Source: Maricaulis sp. (GTDB lineage: Bacteria; Pseudomonadota; Alphaproteobacteria; Caulobacterales; Maricaulaceae). From it: DNA of 64,000 bases. A model generated the notes under the pieces. That model ran no database searches. It had not been told where the DNA came from and worked only from the letters and a program-made list of their open reading frames with translations. Positions 61,407-64,000 of this stretch are shown here, one piece after another. Positions within the stretch are counted from its first letter, which is position 1. Each line of letters starts with the position of its first letter. Position numbers and translations under genes: made by a program. The DNA lies in contig NZMJ01000021.1 in assembly GCA_002692855.1 (NCBI GenBank), positions 136,373 through 200,372 on the forward strand. Reading direction: 5' to 3'.

Positions 61407-62186
61407 CTAGGCCTCCGGCTCGGCGAGGCCAGGGCGCGCGGGTTCGGCCTGTCCGGCTATGGCAAGAGCGGCACGCGCCGCCATCGCGGCGCCCTGAAAG
61501 ATCATCATCACGGCAAAGACAGGGATCGCCGTCTTCAACAGGAAGACGAAGGCGAGGCCGTCGCTTTCGCGGGATCGCTCGAGGATGCGCCAGGTCGCGT
61601 TCACGTACGGCCCCGAAATGGCGAGGATCAGCCAGCACATCGGGATCAATGCGAGATACACACCGGCCAGATCGGTCCAGGCTTTCCCGCGCCGCGACAG
61701 CTTGGCGTAGATGATGTCAACGCGGACATGGCCATCGGCCAGAAGGGTCGCGGCCGATGACAGCAGAAAAAGCAGCGCGTGCATGTAGATCACGCTTTCC
61801 TGCAGGGGCGTCGAGGCGATGCCAAACACGTAGCGCTGAACGACCACCGTTGCGGTGACGATGACAAGCCCCAGTGCAAACCAGCGAACGGCGTCGCCAG
61901 TCGCCGTGTTGACGCTGTCGATTACTCGGATGGCAGTCCGCAGCAGCGTTGCCACCGGCGAAGGCAGTCTGGAAAACCGGCCCCAGATCGCCGCGATCAA
62001 GGGGACGACCAGAAAAGGTGAGGCGACAAGGCCAACCCAGCCCAGCACAGTTCCCGCCTTTCGCCCGAAATTGTAGAGATTTTCCTGGGCAAACGCCTGG
62101 ACAGCTCCGCCCGTCACCGCATCGATCACGGACAGCGCTGTACCTGTCGCGATGGCAACGAGCAGGAGGACATCGCCCGCGCGCAT
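61407..62186 (-). CDS. TRAP transporter small permease, FcbT2-like
   Basis: 259 residues, longer than typical DctQ (about 170) because of an extra N-terminal part with two helices (residues 1-65). The DctQ block RYVFGIASTPLQESVIYMHA and LLADGHVRVDIIYAKLSRRG follow with four helices. It joins DctM to DctP. Starts 3 bases after dctP stops. Confidence 0.9.
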   Translation of the reverse strand: MRAGDVLLLVAIATGTALSVIDAVTGGAVQAFAQENLYNFGRKAGTVLGWVGLVASPFLVVPLIAAIWGRFSRLPSPVATLLRTAIRVIDSVNTATGDAVRWFALGLVIVTATVVVQRYVFGIASTPLQESVIYMHALLFLLSSAATLLADGHVRVDIIYAKLSRRGKAWTDLAGVYLALIPMCWLILAISGPYVNATWRILERSRESDGLAFVFLLKTAIPVFAVMMIFQGAAMAARAALAIAGQAEPARPGLAEPEA

Positions 62187-62189
62187 GGG

Positions 62190-63311
62190 CTATCGTCCGA
62201 GGACGCGTTCGCGTTGCATGAAGTAGGGCGTCTCGGAGATCCGGCCCCATTCACGACCGCGCCGCCGGCCCTCGATATAGCTGTCATAGATGCGGCGCCC
62301 CATCGCGTCATGATTCCCGACGTCGGAAACCACCTGTTCAGCGATGGTGCCGATCCGGGTCCACATGTCGTCCGAGAAGCTGCGCAGTTCGACACCATGC
62401 TGGTTGACGAGCACGTCGAGCGCCACGGCATTCTGATGCGCGAACTCGGCAATCGACTGGTTGTTCGCTGCGCGGCAAGCCGCCTTGATGATCGCCTGAT
62501 GGTCGGAATCGAGACTGTCCCAAACGCCGCGATTGATCCCGAGGCCGAGCGACGATCCGGGTTCATGAAAGCCGGGGCCGTAGTAGTAGGGGGCCTCGCG
62601 GTAGAAACCGAAGGCCAGGTCATTCCACGGACCGACCCATTCGGTCGCGTCGATCGTTCCAGATTGCAGGGCGGGATAGATTTCGCTGCCGGACAGCGCC
62701 ACTGCAGCCCCACCCAGTTCGCGCAGGACATTGCCGCCGAGGCCCGGGATGCGCATTCGCAGACCGCGGAAATCCTCCAGCGTATTGATTTCGCGCTTGA
62801 ACCAGCCGCCCATCTGGTGGCCCGAATTGCCGGCCTGGAAGGTGATCAGTCCGAACTGGCCTGCCAGCTCGTTCCACAATTCCTGCCCGCCGCCGAATTC
62901 GCACCAGGCCATGATCTCCTGCGCCGACATGCCAAACGGCACGCCGGTAAAGAAGTTGAAGCCGGGATGCTTGCCCTGCCAGTAGTATTCGGCGGCATGA
63001 TACATGTCGGCGACGCCGGTCGAGACCGCATCGAAAACCTCGAACGCCCCAACAATCTCGCCCGCTCCGTGAACGCGGATTTCCAGGCTTCCGCCCGACA
63101 TTTCATTGGCGAACTGCGCAACGCGGCTGGCTGCTGTTCCCAGGCCCGGGAAGTTTGACGGCCATGTCGTGACCATGCGCAAGCGGCGCGTCGCGCGGCG
63201 ATTGACCGCCGGTGCGGCGGGACCCGACGTTTCGCTGTCCTGACCCCCGCAGGCGGTAGCGACGGTGGCGGCGGCGACAGACGCCCCGCTCAGGAATGTG
63301 CGGCGATCCAT
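62190..63311 (-). CDS. TRAP transporter substrate-binding protein, FcbT1-like
   Basis: 373 residues from the ATG at 63311. MDRRTFLSGASVAAATVATACGG holds a twin-arginine motif and a cysteine at about 21, so it may be a Tat-exported lipoprotein. The mature part has TTWPSNFPGLG, VFDAVSTGVADMYHAAEYYW and LRMRIPGLGGNVLRELGGA of the FcbT1/mannitol-chloroaromatic type, unlike C4-dicarboxylate DctP. Ligand not determined. Start and bpt stop overlap by one base (TAATG). Confidence 0.9.
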   Translation of the reverse strand: MDRRTFLSGASVAAATVATACGGQDSETSGPAAPAVNRRATRRLRMVTTWPSNFPGLGTAASRVAQFANEMSGGSLEIRVHGAGEIVGAFEVFDAVSTGVADMYHAAEYYWQGKHPGFNFFTGVPFGMSAQEIMAWCEFGGGQELWNELAGQFGLITFQAGNSGHQMGGWFKREINTLEDFRGLRMRIPGLGGNVLRELGGAAVALSGSEIYPALQSGTIDATEWVGPWNDLAFGFYREAPYYYGPGFHEPGSSLGLGINRGVWDSLDSDHQAIIKAACRAANNQSIAEFAHQNAVALDVLVNQHGVELRSFSDDMWTRIGTIAEQVVSDVGNHDAMGRRIYDSYIEGRRRGREWGRISETPYFMQRERVLGR

Positions 63312-64000
63312 TAGTCCTCCCCTTCGTCCGCACCGGGTTCGAGCCCGGTGTCGTCGAACATTGTTTCCAGCGACTGCCAGCCGACGCTTGTCAGAACCTC
63401 CAGCGGGCGGAAGCGCGACTTGTAGTCCATTTTCCGGCTGCCCGGCACCCAATAGCCGAGATAGACGTTGGAAAATCCGCCCGCAGCGGACCAGCGCACG
63501 GCATCGAGGACCATGAAGGTGCCCGGGCTGCGTCCGGTGTCGTCGGGTTCAAAGAAACTGTAGAGCAGTGACGGACCGTCGCGCAGGCGGTCGACGAGTG
63601 CAGCCGCACGCAGTTGGCCTGCGTCGTCGCGATATTCGACGATATCGGTCCGCTGCGCGCCGTCCTCGACCATCAGCACAAACTCGCCATAGCTCATGCC
63701 CGCCATGTCGCCGTCGCCGTGGCGCGAGTCGAGATAGCGGGTGAGCAGGGCGTATTGCTCTGCTGTCGCCTCGGCGGGCTTTTCCTCGCGGGTCAAATGG
63801 TCGTTGCGTTTCAGGACGCGGCGGAAGCTGCGTGTCCAGTCAAAGTCGCGCACCGGAATGCGTGCGGAATGGCAGGCATCGCACATTTCACACGCCGGCC
63901 GGTAAAGGACGCCCTGCGAGCGCCTGAACCCGGCGTGGGTCAGCGCATCATTCAGGCCGGGACCGTCCGACGGGTCGAGGCGGGTGAAGAGTTTTCTTTC
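63311..64000 (-). CDS. bpt: Aspartate/glutamate leucyltransferase, N-terminus outside window
   Basis: About 229 residues are seen. The frame is open to the right edge, reading ERKLFTRLD, GLNDALTHAGFRRSQGVLY and then YRPACEMCDACHSARIPV, so the true start is further right. The cysteine pair CEMCDAC and SFRRVLKRN, YVPGSRKMDYKSRFRP-like (YWVPGSRKMDYKSRF) match the Bpt family, which attaches leucine from tRNA to proteins beginning with Asp or Glu, marking them for ClpAP. First gene seen of the bpt-dctPQM-GNAT operon. Confidence 0.93.
   Translation of the reverse strand, partial: ERKLFTRLDPSDGPGLNDALTHAGFRRSQGVLYRPACEMCDACHSARIPVRDFDWTRSFRRVLKRNDHLTREEKPAEATAEQYALLTRYLDSRHGDGDMAGMSYGEFVLMVEDGAQRTDIVEYRDDAGQLRAAALVDRLRDGPSLLYSFFEPDDTGRSPGTFMVLDAVRWSAAGGFSNVYLGYWVPGSRKMDYKSRFRPLEVLTSVGWQSLETMFDDTGLEPGADEGED

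Overview
The window is GC-rich, gene-dense chromosomal DNA with no gap between genes above about 300 bases. Gene content and order point to an alphaproteobacterium, most likely of the Hyphomonadaceae/Maricaulaceae/Caulobacterales neighbourhood. The evidence is the order pyrE-pdxJ-acpS-rnc-era-recO-parC, a YerC/TrpR-like gene leading the his operon, a CsgH-like gene beside a curlin-repeat gene, an aspartate/glutamate leucyltransferase (bpt), and intergenic palindromic repeats of a kind common in this class. I see no phage, insertion sequence, CRISPR array, rRNA or integrase. The taxonomic placement is inference.

Layout. Bases 1-1117 hold a curli-type locus cut by the left edge: a curlin-repeat amyloid subunit and a possible CsgH-like partner. 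They are followed by tRNA-Ser(GCT) at 1290-1382, a sensor protein with no output domain, typA/bipA, a VOC protein, a lipoprotein M28 peptidase and a 1416-residue secreted FG-GAP protein (to 11379). Bases 11390-15301 hold a small lipoprotein, acs and a divergent persulfide dioxygenase-like/rhodanese pair.

Bases 15407-21759 are one histidine biosynthesis operon (yerC-hisG-hisD-hisB-hisH-hisA-hisF-hisIE). A palindrome lies on its likely promoter. Its hisB carries at the N-terminus what looks like an internally deleted hisC. The operon ends tail-to-tail, with overlapping 3' ends, against a complete five-gene histidine degradation cluster (hutF, then hutI-hutH-hutG-hutU, to 28353). This hut set runs through formylglutamate.

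Bases 28429-33114 carry, on the minus strand, a 2-oxoglutarate:ferredoxin oxidoreductase (korA, korB) with an iron-sulfur flavoprotein. Then come kbl and tdh (threonine to glycine plus acetyl-CoA), separated by two membrane-protein genes and a palindromic repeat, followed by a nitroreductase, a SRPBCC-like protein, a superinfection-immunity-like small membrane protein, a DmdB-like acyl-CoA ligase and a threonine dehydratase-like enzyme.

Bases 42343-58398 are mostly housekeeping: lytic transglycosylase, dapA, smpB, family 5 uracil-DNA glycosylase, NYN protein, folK, rpoZ, rsh, pyrE, pdxJ, acpS, rnc, era, recO, parC, lemA and an HtpX-like protease. The right end holds a lipoprotein with a phospholipase C-like motif and a minus-strand operon bpt-dctP-dctQ-dctM-GNAT, a TRAP transporter of the FcbT type. 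bpt runs off the right edge.

The most notable signals are the decayed HisC-HisB fusion, the operator-like palindrome before yerC, the head-on his/hut arrangement, inverted repeats that overlap Shine-Dalgarno sequences (34579-34600 and 39410-39430), the overlapping start codons of folK and the NYN gene, and the curlin locus at the edge. I did not find a clearly new multi-gene system.
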